Shown: piece by piece, positions 1-8,389 of the stretch | Layout of the letters: every line of letters begins with the position of its first letter | How positions within the stretch are numbered: the stretch's first letter is position 1 | Assembly: GCA_022497145.1 (NCBI GenBank) | Contig: MU385944.1 | Location: forward strand, 62,001 to 126,000 | DNA from: Rostrohypoxylon terebratum | Taxonomy: Eukaryota; Ascomycota; Sordariomycetes; Xylariales; Hypoxylaceae | DNA length: 64,000 nucleotides | Direction: 5' to 3' | Notes under the pieces: generated by a model | Databases searched by the model: none | What the model was told of the DNA's origin: nothing | The model's input: the letters and a program-made list of their open reading frames with translations, nothing else | Made by a program: the position numbers and the translations under genes

Positions 1-86
1 CGGGAGACCAGCTCCCGGGATTAGGCAAGGGCTGCGGCACCAGCGCCAGCGCTGAACAGCCAATTCCTCGGTGCATGTTAAACGTC

Positions 87-108
87 GGCGCGGCTTAACT
101 GCCGCGCC
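87..108. repeat. GC-rich hairpin
   Basis: An 8-bp perfect inverted repeat, GGCGCGGC and GCCGCGCC, encloses the loop TTAACT. It lies inside the hairpin-rich region but lacks the RCYAG loop. Confidence 0.7.
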
Positions 109-225
109 TTTTATTACGCCCATGCATGTAACTCTTATTCGTTAAGAAGACCCGCTTAAGGAGGTGGTCTCGAGTTAGGGTTGTTGTCGGAATGGAACGG
201 GACAGCACGCGAGTCAAGTGTATTA

Positions 226-258
226 TTGCCCGGTGCATGCCTTGATAGGTCCGGGCAA
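226..258. repeat. Hairpin with a 17-nt loop
   Basis: TTGCCCGG at 226-233 is the exact complement of CCGGGCAA at 251-258. The loop contains TGCATGC. It directly abuts the RCYAG hairpin at 259-273. Confidence 0.6.
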
Positions 259-570
259 GGGAGACCAGCTCCCCTAGGCGCAGGCTCGGAGGCGAGAGGC
301 CAGCTCTCGGCCGGTAGTTTGTGTTCCGCCGCCAAGTCAGCTCGCGGTTGCCCACCGAGCCCCCGTCCTGCTCGTGGCTCGGTTACTCGCGAGCGAGAGC
401 GAGGACAGGCGTTATATGATCGTTGAGTTTGGTTTCTGGGGTGGGCGGCGATAGGACAGTCGGCTGGTGCGAAGCCAGTCGGCACACGGCGCATTCCCGG
501 CCGCCAGGAGACCAGCTCCATACGGCCGGGCGGAGGCCAAGAGACCAGCTCTTTTGTGCTTTCCAAGTTG

Positions 571-1190
571 TTGCCGCGTTATTTTATTAAGATCGGCGGG
601 TCATCATGAGCTGGGAGACGCTGGTTCGATCGTCCCCTCGGTCCAGTTTGGGAACTGACCTTGGGTATTGAATCCCGATTCACCGCCAAGATTAATAGTT
701 TAATAGTTATTTTTTTCTTCTAGGAGGTTGCTCACGAGAAGACCAGCTTCTCGTGTGCTATCGAAAGTCGAGACGCGGCCGGCCGTAATCTTTGCGCACG
801 GCAATTCTGAATACTCGGCTGATACGTCGGGAGACCAGCTCCATGAGGCACCGCAGGGAACGAAAGACCAGCTCTCATCCGCGTTATATTATTAAGGTCG
901 GCGGGTTATTATGAGTTGGGAGATGATGGTCACGATGATTCGATCATCCCCTTGGTCCAGCTCCGACGCAACATCATCCTCGGGGATCGCATCCCGATTC
1001 ACCGCCGAGATTGATGGTGAGCTTCTTCTGGGCGGTTGCTCACGAGAAGGCCAGCTTCTCGTGTGCTATCGGAAGTCGAGATGCGAACGGCCATGATCTT
1101 TGCGCACGGCAATTCTGAATGCTGGGTTGGTAGGTAGGAAGACCAGCTCCCGACCTCCGCTCATAGAGTACGCGTCGCATCCCGCCCGCG
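571..1190. repeat. Diverged direct duplication, about 310 bp per unit
   Basis: Positions 571-880 and 881-1190 are two related copies. Shared blocks in order are GCGTTAT..ATTAAG.TCGGCGGGT, a TCGATC.TCCCC..GGTCCAG block, CCCGATTCACCGCC.AGATT, the 9-bp CACGAGAAG hairpin, and TTTGCGCACGGCAATTCTGAAT. The second copy has a short insertion near 930. Most of the differences I can read are transitions, which would suit old repeat-induced point mutation, but the copies are too short and diverged to prove that. A further degenerate echo occurs near 1231-1253 and 1567-1590. Confidence 0.75.
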
Positions 1191-1195
1191 GGATG
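1178..1195. repeat. Palindrome with a 2-nt centre
   Basis: CATCCCGC and GCGGGATG form an 8-bp perfect stem around CC. Confidence 0.6.
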
Positions 1196-1230
1196 GAACG
1201 ACTACTCTGTTGAGCGCCAACCGTGCGGCA

Positions 1231-1253
1231 GCCGCGATATTTAAGATCGCGGC
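1231..1253. repeat. Hairpin GCCGCGAT/ATCGCGGC
   Basis: An 8-bp perfect stem encloses the 7-nt loop ATTTAAG. It resembles the start of the duplicated unit at 571 and 881. Confidence 0.6.
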
Positions 1254-1655
1254 CTTAACGCCATGCAGTCAGGACAGCACCGACGACCGGTTTACCGTCG
1301 AGGTTCGATTAAGCACCCAGGCTTGGGAGACCAGCTCCGGAAGCATAGTGGCTTCCTTTTTATAGCGAGGCGGAATGGGCTCCCTGGTGGTCGTTTGCGG
1401 TGGCTTTTATTACCCGAGCCGCTTTTTAAGACCGTCCCTGAACTGTAGGCGGAGAGACCAGCTCTCGATCACCTCTTGCCTGTCGAGGTTCGACCGCGCA
1501 CTTTGAGAGAAGGGAGGCCAGCTCCCCGAGCCACAGTGCGGTGGACTTGTCGGCGCCGTCCGTTATCAGAGCCGCAATATCAAGATCGGTCATGGACGTT
1601 GATAGAGAGACTAGCTCTCAAGAGCCGATTTCGGGGGTTTGGTCGGTCAATGGTA

Positions 1656-1679
1656 TCTTCCATCCTGTAGGATGGAAGA
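1656..1679. repeat. 11-bp palindrome with a GT centre
   Basis: TCTTCCATCCT is followed by GT and then its exact complement AGGATGGAAGA. This is a near-perfect cruciform candidate inside the hairpin-rich region. Confidence 0.75.
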
Positions 1680-2147
1680 ATTACTCCGCTCGAGATCCCC
1701 GTCATTAGATTGGCCCTGTCTCGAGACTCACCATATCAAATTCTCCCCTGGTGGTGCAGGGTCTTTCTAGAAGTCAACAAGGAAGGCGAAGTCGCCCCAA
1801 AGACGTCCTATGACCTTCCGTAGTATGCCTGATCCGGCACTCGTGCAAAGCAAAGTGGTGTATCGTCTCTACATCCGAGCCGTGAATGCCTATCGGTGGC
1901 TAGGGCCGCTCGATTAAGTTCCAGGCCATCCCTTATTAGAGGCAGGGAGACCAGCTCCCGACCTGTAAGCGAGGCTCATGATATCCCTAAGCCCGCACGG
2001 CGGCACAACCAGTATGTTTTGTATGGAGAGCGAGGCCGACTACGGCGATAGTGACTCCACGCCATTAGTCGGGGCCAGCCCGACGACAGCGACCTGCGCT
2101 GTTCCTCTATATCACTTTTTAATAGTTGGCGTTGGGGTTAGCGGCAT

Positions 2148-2173
2148 CCTCATGAAGCGTCATCATCATGAGG
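2148..2173. repeat. Hairpin CCTCATGA/TCATGAGG
   Basis: An 8-bp perfect stem around a 10-nt loop. Each arm itself contains the self-complementary TCATGA. Confidence 0.55.
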
Positions 2174-2237
2174 TAGCCGAACAGAAGCCACCGCCACGAT
2201 CATGAGAGGGGTCCTCGTCGTTAGGAATGCTGGGGAA

Positions 2238-2257
2238 GGCATCCCTAAAGGGATGCC
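2238..2257. repeat. Palindrome GGCATCCCT/AGGGATGCC
   Basis: A 9-bp perfect stem with the loop AA. Confidence 0.65.
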
Positions 2258-2531
2258 CAATTATGTCCCCATCATCCCGGCGGCAAGGACCAGCCTCGCC
2301 ATGTTCTGTGGATGATACATGGCAGACTTGATAGTGGATTTTTCCAACAACGGCCTGCCCCCCGGATATAGAGAGAGTAAGGCACACCGGTGCTATTGCA
2401 GCAGGACGGAGACCAGCTCCGCCTGCATACTCCCGGCCACATGCCACCAGGGCCACGCTTGGGCGGAGCAGGAAGGCAGGCCACGCACGCACCACCATAC
2501 GATGGCAATTATCGGCGTGCTATAAAGAGTT

Positions 2532-2609
2532 CTTCTCTGGAGCCGGCTTGACGACAGAAATGATCCGTCGAGTCTCTAGTAATCAGCTACGTCGTCGTCC
2601 CCAGAGAAG
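2532..2609. repeat. Nested long-range stem
   Basis: CTTCTCTGG at 2532-2540 is the exact complement of CCAGAGAAG at 2601-2609. Inside it, GACGAC at 2550-2555 pairs with GTCGTC at 2591-2596. The arrangement looks like a folded RNA domain more than a simple palindrome. Confidence 0.5.
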
Positions 2610-2642
2610 GAGGAGGTTAGTCTCCTGTGCCGTGCGCCGCCC

Positions 2643-2664
2643 CGGCAACTGCCTGCAGTTGCCG
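2643..2664. repeat. 10-bp palindrome with a CT centre
   Basis: CGGCAACTGC is followed by CT and its exact complement GCAGTTGCCG. A flanking GTGCC (2627-2631) and GGCAC (2676-2680) can pair outside it. Confidence 0.7.
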
Positions 2665-2899
2665 AGGGACACGGAGGCACCATGAACCGACAATTCTATG
2701 TCGTCTGGGGATAGCCGACCAGCGGCTATTGTGCCTGCACGTTGTCCATGGAGCAACGCACCACACTTCGGCGCAGATTGGCTTGGGACATGGTCGACTA
2801 CCATCACGACCGTTGGTTATAGTCATGATACCGGATGACAGAGCAAGGCTGTTTTGTTAAGTGATTGTTAGTGACGAACTTAATCCTGGATTCAATGTG

Positions 2900-3260
2900 T
2901 AGTGGTAGATGAAAAAGGAGATGGAACGATGATGAAAGATTGATAGAAGGTTGACGAGAGATTAATGAAAGGTTGATGAGAGGTTAATGGGACGTTGATG
3001 AATGGTTGGTGGGAAGTTGACGAAATGTGAATGGGAAATTGATGGAAGGTTGATGGAGAATTGATAAAAGGATAGACGGAGGGTGATGAGGAGGGCGACG
3101 AGGAAGCCTAATGGAAGGTTGATGGAAGGTTGATGAGACGTTGGTGGATGATTGATGGACGATTGTTGGAAAGTTGATGGAAGGTTGATAAAGAATTGAT
3201 GAAAGGATGTAGGGAGGGTGACGAGGAAGGCGACGAGGATGATGAACTTACACAACGACA
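2900..3260 (+). repeat. Degenerate GGTTGAT minisatellite
   Basis: Tandem, imperfect units of roughly 10-13 nt of the form GGAAGGTTGATG, with variants such as AGAGGTTAATG and GAATTGATGAAAG. The plus strand is strongly purine-rich with almost no C. The minus strand stays open and would give a repetitive SINLPSTFHQ-like peptide, but this follows from the repeat and is not evidence of a gene. Purine-rich sequence continues to about 3620 without clear periodicity. Confidence 0.7.
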
Positions 3261-4323
3261 GCGACTCTTAGCAGAGGACGTTTTCTTCCTCCATTAAGGG
3301 AGGAAATGATTTGTGTTTGTAGATGGTAGATGATGTAGACGGTAGATGAAAAGAAAAAGGATGGAAAAGCATGGACGAGAATGTGGAAAGTGAAAAAGTG
3401 AAAGAGTGAAAAACAACTTACCAGGTTGGTTTTTTATTATTTAAAATATGTATGTTTATGTTGTTGTTGTTGTAGATGGTCGAGTGGATGTGTAGGAGAA
3501 AAAGTTAGGAAGAAGATGAAGGAGGAAGATGAAAGGAGAGGATGGGTGACGGGACGTAATATTACGTTTGGGTGTGAGGAAGAAAAAAATAAAAAGGAGG
3601 GAAGAAATCTGGACGCAACCTTTTGCAGTTTATATATTTCGAGAAGACACGAGGTGATTGTGTAGCCCTAGAGTGCATACCACACGGTGAGCGGTGAGCC
3701 GAGGGGGGCAGCTGCCGACGAGATAATAGCACCGCAAATATCTCGAGTCCCGTACCGTACCAGGAGAATAATAATATATGTACGTACCTAGGTACAATAC
3801 AGAAATTGCAAAATATGTACTGTACATGTGAAGTATTTATCATCGTGTACCTTCTTGTCGCCCCCCTTATTGAGTCTTGCGGGGAGTCCTACTGATGTAC
3901 ATGGTCAACCACGATACTGTGTATGTAGACTTAGAGAGTAGTCTCTCGATTTTTTTTATTTACTAATATACACGATACTTGTCCAAAAGTCTTTCACCGC
4001 TTCGACTAACACTTTGCAAAATTGTAGCAAGTACTCTGTATCCTACCACAATACCCTAACTATCATGTGACGAATTTCACTAGACATACTGTGATCATAC
4101 TGTGATCTGGAAACATCAGCACCTTCCTAAGGTGCGCGACGAGGTACGTATCTATGTATACATGAATTCACAAAGTATTTTGTTCTCGTTATCACTTATG
4201 CTAGCGTTCTCTGGAGAATATTTCAAAGATCGTGACGCTAAAGCAAACAAACCATAGATACTAACATCTCCATATCCCATTTCCGTATTTATTTCTCGTC
4301 GTTCCTCCATAAGGACGCTTGAG
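3261..4323. other. Intergenic, no gene seen
   Basis: Purine-rich to about 3620, then AT-rich. It contains the palindrome GTACCTAGGTAC at 3784-3795. I see no coding region or RNA gene. Confidence 0.6.
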
Positions 4324-4923
4324 CTACCCAGGCATGATAAATTGAATATCCCCAATTTCTGTATAGCCCAGCCACCAAGCTATCTGAGTGATGAGGTGCT
4401 TACTACCATCGTCGACCTTGTTTATATCAAACTCCTCGCCGCGGGATGCGTACTCTTCCAGCACATTCAGGTGAGCTTTCGCGTAGGCGTCTAGAATTGT
4501 TTGAAAAGCCAGTTTATATGCCTCTGCATCGACATCCAAGTCAAGACTGTTAATGGCGTCCTTCCATAAACATCCCGAATCAGAATGAGGGTCCTGGGCC
4601 ATCGCTACAGAGCCGAAGGCCCTAAAGAGCCTCGAAATCCCCATGAGTATGAGTATTTGCGTGAATCCGGTCTCAGCCCGGCCGGTTATCCCGCCGTGTA
4701 TGAGGGTCTTGCATTGGTCATGGAGGTCATGTCTTATTCGAATGTTCGAAAAATTCAGTGCTTGGGACTGTAGGAAGATGTCACTAGTGTCAGAGTATTC
4801 ATGAGGCACGTAGACATACTCCTCAGTGTCAGAGAAGTCGCGAGCTACGTCGACATAACCATCACTGCTAGAAGGGGAAGCGCATAGATTATCTACGGAA
4901 GACTCCCTGTTAGATGTAGCCAT
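4324..4923 (-). CDS. Hypothetical protein, 199 aa
   Basis: An uninterrupted frame runs from an ATG at 4923 to the stop at 4324. I do not recognise the family. The first 60 residues are acidic and Ser/Tyr-rich (SPSSSDGYVDVARDFSDTEE), suggesting a disordered, possibly phosphorylated tail. Residues 75-190 look like a folded, mostly helical region (TQILILMGISRLFRAFGSV, LAFQTILDAYAKAHLNVLEEY). No signal peptide is evident, and no membrane segment is clear. It lies tail-to-head with the broken minus-strand gene at 5375-6445. No intron is needed. The length and protein-like composition make it more likely real than not. Confidence 0.5.
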   Translation of the reverse strand: MATSNRESSVDNLCASPSSSDGYVDVARDFSDTEEYVYVPHEYSDTSDIFLQSQALNFSNIRIRHDLHDQCKTLIHGGITGRAETGFTQILILMGISRLFRAFGSVAMAQDPHSDSGCLWKDAINSLDLDVDAEAYKLAFQTILDAYAKAHLNVLEEYASRGEEFDINKVDDGSKHLITQIAWWLGYTEIGDIQFIMPG

Positions 4924-5374
4924 GTTTTCTAGGGTCTGTAATTTTCCAATAAAAATTAACTGACTGAGGATGTCTCCAAATCTTTCTTGGGGCCTGAGAA
5001 GGATGAAAGGTTATATTGGTTATATTGGCATATATTAAGATACGCCGAGGAGAGAATCATACTTGTAATCTAGCATTTATCTATCCCGGTTTGTCATAGT
5101 ACCTAGAAGGTGTCATACAATGGTAGTCATTTCGTTACTGTGTTAGATGAGATACTAGTGGAATGGAAACACACGGCTCTAGAGCGGTTCGTTTTGGAAA
5201 TGAACGTATGTAATTTATGAGTCGCTGTCTGACACGTATACACACGCTAGAGATACTCCTTGCTGTCAAAGCATCCATGAATGTGACTACTAATAACCAC
5301 CAGTGCTAAGTTCCAACAAATATCTAGTAGCCGTATTGCAATCGGTCGGTCTAGTTTTGTTCCTCAGCTTTTAC
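4924..5374. other. Intergenic, nothing recognised
   Basis: About 450 bases of AT-leaning sequence between two minus-strand genes. It would hold the promoter of the 199-aa gene. No motif stood out. Confidence 0.5.
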
Positions 5375-6445
5375 CTACCAAATAGTGCATCTTTTACACG
5401 CTCCAATACCTATTAACACTGGCCCACCCTTTCTCTTCTTCTTAAACCTGCTTGAGGCGGAAATGATTGACTCGGGCTTTTCATCTGAAGTAACTATTGT
5501 GATTGCTTCTGAAGGAGTACTTGTCTCGGAACTATCTTCTGATACCTGGCCAGGCTCTCGTTCTGTGGAGCCGTGGGAGTGTTGGGCCTTGTCCCCTGGT
5601 TCCTCGACGGGGTCGGGTTCCTCGTTCGATACCACTATGGAGTTTCCGCTGGGGTCGGTATTGACGCCATCCTGTATGCAAGAGGCGTTTTGGATGGACG
5701 ACGTTTCGACGGGGGCGGGATTGTCTCTTGGTATATCATCATTAAGTTTTTCTGGACTAACATCCGAGATCTCCCGATCAGAACTAACCTTGCGGTTTTC
5801 CCGATCCCGTAACCAATTTTCGTGGTTTTCATACCAGTATTCATCGTCGACAATGCTAGCTTGTCTTCTTGGTAATTGATTGCCAACGCCCGTATAGGGA
5901 TTCCAATATGTCTGAAAGAAGGTCCTTCGATTCCAAGCATCTATGAGCCGGTGCAGAAAATACTTGGTGTTGACAGTTCGATCCTAGTCGTGCGGTACCG
6001 AGTACCTCAGGCCAAGCTCTCTCGATTTTGCGTAGAAGTGCACGATATGGGGAAGATATTTGTATATGGTAAAGTCGTCGTCGTTTAATTGTCGCAGACG
6101 CTGCAAACGACTCCAAACCATGATCCAGAACCCGCTCGAGCCAATCAACCCATTCCCGTGATCGTCGTACACCTCGATGCAGCATCTAAAAAGATGCCAT
6201 ATGCCAGTCTCAATCTTCAGGTATTTGGCTTCGCGAATGGACTTCTTGCGTTCCCCAAGAAGAACAGCGTTCCAAATAGTAAGAGGGACCCCGGAACGTA
6301 GGAATTGGGTGCTATAGAAAAAGTGTCGCATACTTGTAAGTTTATCGAAAGCGGCTCGTTGGATGGGGAGGCGGCTTGTCCACTGTGTACGAGCATTTGA
6401 CCGTCGGGGCCGTTCCATTGACGGACCTGGAATCGCAAAAGACAT
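5375..6445 (-). pseudogene. Hypothetical gene interrupted by one in-frame TAG
   Basis: From the ATG at 6445 the frame codes 153 residues, then meets TAG at 5984-5986. The same frame then stays open for 202 more codons to a stop at 5375. The downstream half looks protein-like: FFQTYWNPYTGVGNQ, then DDEYWYENHENWLRDREN, then an acidic Ser/Thr/Glu-rich tail ending in a basic patch RFKKKRKGG. The simplest reading is one gene of about 355 codons broken by a single nonsense change; CAG to TAG would be a C-to-T change. Alternatives are an unusual short intron ending at that TAG, stop readthrough, or a sequencing error. The N-terminal half (RHFFYSTQFLRSGVPLTIWNAVLLGERKKS) is not a family I recognise. 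Confidence 0.5.
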
Positions 6446-7243
6446 CTCGTCTACCCAAGTAGCCTGACCAGATGATAACTGCTAGAGAGTGATGAATGCT
6501 AATGATGACAGATAACCAAATATACATGCGTGAACGAACGAAGGTATCCCGAGCAGCTAGATGTCGCGAAATCTATCTAGTATTAGAAATGAGTGAACTT
6601 CCACTTATCGGATGGAATCCATTGAACCCTGGAAGCCTACCAAACTATATGACGCATGAAGAATGGCCATTCTATATATTTCATTGAAGGAAACATCTAA
6701 CCTAGGCCTTATAAATAGGTACCTACCGAAGACAGGACGTTCTGTCCTCGATAATACAATATGGGTTACTTCAGAAACCGCGACTAGGATTTAAACCAGG
6801 TCTCATGTCGCCCTATTTGTAGCGCCCGTGCCTTCACCTCGACCTTGCAGCCAAGCAGCGCCGAACGCACTCTTAATCAAGCCCGACGTAGTGCTGCTGC
6901 CTTCTGATCTCCTACCACGGGGTCGCTCATTGAGCCTACAGGGGTTATCGATCCCCTTCTCTGACATCGACGAACTGGCAATAGAAATCTGCAACTTCGA
7001 CTAATGCAGATGTTTCGAGCATGAGATATAGAAATGAATTTATCTTCGAGGCATCGAGATATGGAGATGTAGATGAACAGCTTAGGCGATGCGTTGGCAT
7101 GGGGTAGCTTCGTCACTTTTTTAGTCCCGTCCAATCACCGGAGCAGTAGCGACTTCGCATCCCCCGCTCTACATCTTATCACTCATGTCCTCATATGCTT
7201 AAACAAACTCTATGACTCATAATCAAATATATCCCCCATTACA
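6446..7243. other. Intergenic, nothing recognised
   Basis: Divergent spacer between the broken minus-strand gene and the GNAT gene. No convincing gene or RNA was seen. Confidence 0.5.
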
Positions 7244-8078
7244 ATGGAGCCCACCAAGAAAGTAGACGTTGCCTTAGTATCCGACGACGAGATACCTACC
7301 TGCTTCGAAGTCCTCTCCAAAAGCTTCGGCAACGACGCGCCCTTTGTAGGCGTATACTTCCCCCGACACGCTACAACAGCAGGGCGGGCGCAGGGATCCA
7401 AACGGCTGGCAGTATGGAAGCAGAGCGAGGAGTCCTCCACGTTTCTGAAGGCGGTGGCTCGAGATAACCAAGGGGGACAAGAGACCATCGTCGGGTTCGC
7501 GGTGTGGACGTACATGAAGGAGGCCCCACCCGCCGAACTGGACAAGACGGAGAACGTGGAGGAAGTCTGGCCTGATGAGGGGGATCGCGAGTACATGACT
7601 CGTCTGTGGAGGGACTACGTGGGACCTCGCTCCCAGGCCATCGCTGATTCTGAGGGGAAAGGGGTTTACGGTAAGTGAGGTTGATGGGCGACGATGCCGA
7701 GACGTATGGCTCACTTGAATGTAGTGCTCGAATTACTGGCTGTCCATCCGGATCACCAGCGTCTAGGCGCGGGCAGGGCACTTGTTGAATGGGGGACCCA
7801 AGCTGCGGATGAGCGGGGAATCAAGGTATGGAGAATTTCTAATTATCCTCCTCCATTGAATAACTTTCGCACATCTCAACACTCTACTTTGCGATTGAAA
7901 TCCTTGGGAGTTAGTTGATAACATAATATCGCAGGCTGTCGTTGAGGGTACCCAAGTGGCACGACGACTCTATGAGAAATGTGGATTTCGTGCGAAGATC
8001 GAGGAAATGCGGTTCGAAGTAGGAGACGTATTTGCAGAAAGGAAAAAGCCCAAGCTTATTTTCATGGTGAGGGAATGA
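7244..8078 (+). CDS. GNAT family N-acetyltransferase, 223 aa
   Basis: Predicted to transfer an acetyl group from acetyl-CoA to an amine; the substrate cannot be told. Three exons: 7244-7670, 7725-7825 and 7935-8078. The introns begin GTAAGT and GTATGG and end TAG and CAG; the first has a CTCAC branch-like site. The joined protein contains the GNAT motif A core LAVHPDHQRLGAGRALVEWG, with the QRLGAG pyrophosphate-binding loop, at about residues 146-165. It is followed by ARRLYEKCGFR, typical of motif B. The N-terminal part has the FGNDAPF and VGFAVWTYMKE segments common in fungal members. No targeting signal is evident. It is followed in the same direction by the helix-turn-helix gene at 8390. 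Confidence 0.85.
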
Positions 8079-8389
8079 TTCTTGAATACAATATATATAC
8101 TACTATGCTGTACTTGTAGAGAAGATGTTGATGGGAGAATTGGCTTGAAACATTTTGGGTCTGGCTTCAAATACCCCTCCAGGATTACATAATCTCCCCC
8201 TAATCTCGTAAATTTCATCAATTCCATAACCGAATACCTGTATTTAACCAATTTATCCAAGCTTTCCCCCCAGCTGCTAAAACTTTTCCCGCCTCCCTCT
8301 CATTTCAATACCCTAACCTTCATCTCATTTCATTTCCCAGCAGCCAAAACTGAGATGAGTCGGTAACCATCAACCAAATATACACCAAC
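8079..8389. other. Intergenic spacer
   Basis: About 310 bases, T/C-rich near the 3' end, carrying the presumed promoter of the 8390 gene. No other feature was seen. Confidence 0.5.

Larger units (their letters stand above)
1..2729 (+). repeat. Array of about 20 RCYAG-loop hairpins
   Basis: Twenty short inverted repeats surround a five-base loop matching RCYAG. ACCAG loops: 1-17, 259-273, 507-519, 539-553, 733-755, 830-842, 862-876, 1137-1151, 1326-1338, 1452-1466, 1945-1959, 2282-2300, 2401-2426, 2443-2453 and 2711-2729. GCCAG loops: 293-309, 1041-1063, 1512-1526 and 2068-2084. ACTAG loop: 1605-1619. Stems run from 3 to 10 bp. Many are GGGAG/CTCCC or GAGAG/CTCTC, but others are unrelated: CACGAGAAG/CTTCTCGTG, GTCGGG/CCCGAC and ATAGCCG/CGGCTAT. 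Three carry a single A-C mismatch and one a bulged A. All have the loop in the same orientation. There is no credible gene here. What the array is remains unknown; structured RNA, a mobile short palindromic element, or scars of template switching are all possible. Confidence 0.85.

Noticed and set aside
175..180. TTAGGG, the fungal telomere unit
   Set aside because: A single copy only, so there is no telomere tract in the window.
1..2860. rRNA, mitochondrial GC clusters or group I intron as an explanation for the hairpins
   Set aside because: I see no recognisable rRNA core sequence, no intron P-Q-R-S elements and no mitochondrial gene. The neighbouring DNA is clearly nuclear.
2962..3255. 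97-codon minus-strand frame with SINLPSTFHQ-like repeats
   Set aside because: It arises from the minisatellite; the repeated peptide has no sign of selection as a protein.
5635..6185. Two other minus-strand frames (5635-5940 and 5856-6185)
   Set aside because: They overlap the frame of the TAG-broken gene and lack its coherent composition, so they are shadows.
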